From the NCBI GenBank assembly GCA_009692265.1, contig SHZM01000013.1, positions 1 to 64,000 of the forward strand: 64,000 bases of DNA, in the 5' to 3' direction. How positions within the stretch are numbered: position 1 is the stretch's first letter; every line of letters begins with the position of its first letter. The position numbers and the translations under genes were made by a program. Shown here in pieces: positions 63,421 to 64,000 of this stretch. The DNA is from Gammaproteobacteria bacterium. Its GTDB lineage: Bacteria > Pseudomonadota > Gammaproteobacteria > Ga0077536. Below the pieces are notes generated by a model. That model was not told the DNA's origin. It made no database searches and saw only the letters and a program-made list of their open reading frames with translations.

Positions 63421-63669
63421 ATGGCGACGGTCGTGTTACAGCCAGCGTTTGCGCGGCGTTACACGGCCGGTGTCACCCGCCTGGAAGTCACTGCGCTAAC
63501 CTACCAAGCGCTCGTCGATGAACTCGACGAGCGTTATCCTGGATTCGCCGACGCGGTGAATATCCCCATCGCTATCGCAATCGATGGCGAGATCCACAAC
63601 GAACCATTACTGCAAACGATTGAACCAAGCAGCGAAGTGTTTTTCCTGCCGCCGCTGGAAGGGGGTTAA
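63421..63669 (+). CDS. MoaD/ThiS-like beta-grasp sulfur carrier protein
   Basis: 82 aa ending in LPPLEGG, the C-terminal Gly-Gly that is adenylated and thiocarboxylated in MoaD/ThiS proteins. The body fits the beta-grasp fold (VTALTYQALVDELDERYPGF, then IAIDGEIHNEPLLQTIEPSS). It lies 10 nt after the large subunit gene. MoaD supplies sulfur for molybdopterin, so a dedicated copy could support this molybdenum hydroxylase. It may have another sulfur-carrier role. Confidence 0.85.
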   Translation: MATVVLQPAFARRYTAGVTRLEVTALTYQALVDELDERYPGFADAVNIPIAIAIDGEIHNEPLLQTIEPSSEVFFLPPLEGG

Positions 63670-63676
63670 GAACGGT

Positions 63677-63717
63677 CGCCGCACCGGTGTCTCCGGCGGA
63701 TGATGCATGCCGCATCA
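63677..63717. terminator. Hairpins between the molybdenum operon and the RTX gene
   Basis: Two adjacent dyads, CGCCG-12 nt-CGGCG (63677-63698) and TGATGC-5 nt-GCATCA (63701-63717), between convergent genes. Neither has a clear U run. They could end both transcripts. Confidence 0.35.
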
Positions 63718-63720
63718 CCC

Positions 63721-64000
63721 CTAGACCACGAAGAAATCCACCCCCGCCAGTCCATCGACCGCCGAGGCAAGCGTGGCAAACTGCACCGCTGCAACACCGC
63801 CTGAGCCGTCCCTGTCGTAGTACACGCCGCCCGAGGTGGTGTCGTAGACAATCCGGCCGTTGCCAGTGGCCGCGGCGGTCAAGCCAGCGCCGGCTTCAAA
63901 CGAGGATGCCGCCAGCGCACCCACGGGTAAGGCCGTGAAGATGGCGTTATCCAGGTGGATAATATCCATCACCGTCACCCCAGCCCCACCAAAGTCCATG
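63721..64000 (-). CDS. RTX-type/calcium-binding protein, C-terminal part (gene continues past the right edge)
   Basis: The minus-strand frame is open to the window end. MDIIHLDNAIFTALPVGALA, then RIVYDTTSGGVYYDRDGSGG and VQFATLASAVDGLAGVDFFV are the C-terminal secretion region of RTX/hemolysin-type calcium-binding proteins, which follows the nonapeptide repeats. It is expected to be exported by a type I system. The repeats and N-terminus lie outside. Convergent with the molybdenum operon. Confidence 0.8.
   Translation of the reverse strand, partial: MDFGGAGVTVMDIIHLDNAIFTALPVGALAASSFEAGAGLTAAATGNGRIVYDTTSGGVYYDRDGSGGVAAVQFATLASAVDGLAGVDFFVV

Overview
The window is a G+C-rich bacterial chromosomal segment, most likely from an environmental proteobacterium (a gammaproteobacterium is my best guess). 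The clues are a PEP-CTERM sorting signal, an oligopeptidase A-type M3 peptidase, a DUF485/ActP symporter pair, an mxaRSACKL-type cluster, and palindromic repeats like those associated with Y1/RAYT transposases. Nothing fixes the genus. No rRNA, intact tRNA, CRISPR array, prophage or intact transposase is visible. The content is accessory catabolism: four Baeyer-Villiger-type flavin monooxygenases (one a fragment), three luciferase-like (LLM) oxidoreductases, a deazaflavin-dependent reductase, two Rieske oxygenases, a P450, acyl-CoA enzymes, hydantoinases, amidohydrolases and a molybdenum hydroxylase.

Layout. 1-5.7 kb: a truncated monooxygenase, an LLM gene flanked by two palindromic repeats, dps, a molybdopterin oxidoreductase and an acyl-CoA dehydrogenase. 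5.9-11.9 kb: hydrolase, LLM, MFS transporter, enoyl-CoA hydratase, a PEP-CTERM remnant with terminator, amidase. 12.0-17.3 kb (minus): six overlapping genes matching mxaR-S-A-C-K-L, the maturation block of methanol dehydrogenase, but without mxaFJGI. 17.4-21.8 kb: aquaporin, then two convergent monooxygenases separated by a second palindromic element. 22.0-26.2 kb: a decayed patch with internal deletions and in-frame stops in a membrane gene, a cytochrome oxidase subunit III-like gene, a small conserved gene and a Rieske oxygenase. 26.3-30.2 kb: MFS transporter, an unknown protein, an NTF2-like protein and an LLM. 30.3-36.5 kb: hydantoinase A/B with a zinc-ribbon protein, divergent from a D-aminoacylase. 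36.7-43.2 kb: lipoprotein, DUF485/ActP, DUF3465, a Tat-exported protein and oligopeptidase.

43.2-49.8 kb (minus) is the most coherent pathway: monooxygenase, SMP-30 lactonase, CrtC-like protein, acyl-CoA ligase, DUF6285 protein and a hydroxyacyl-CoA kinase-like protein. A divergent AraC regulator sits beside them. This reads as ketone to lactone to hydroxy acid to hydroxyacyl-CoA to phosphorylated acyl-CoA, although the kinase lacks the usual catalytic Asp. 52.7-63.7 kb (plus) is a long tight run: CoA-transferase, GNAT, P450, two amidohydrolases, NTF2-like protein, Rieske oxygenase, three-subunit molybdenum hydroxylase and a MoaD/ThiS-like protein. The window ends in an RTX-type C-terminus.

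The most striking feature is the number of lesions in otherwise conserved catabolic genes: four in-frame stop codons, two frameshifts, several internal deletions and two truncations. TAG and TGA end many intact genes here, so codon reassignment is unlikely. The lesions look like ongoing loss of catabolic capacity, although single-base ones could be consensus errors. Functions are inferred from sequence motifs and family knowledge only; no database search was run.
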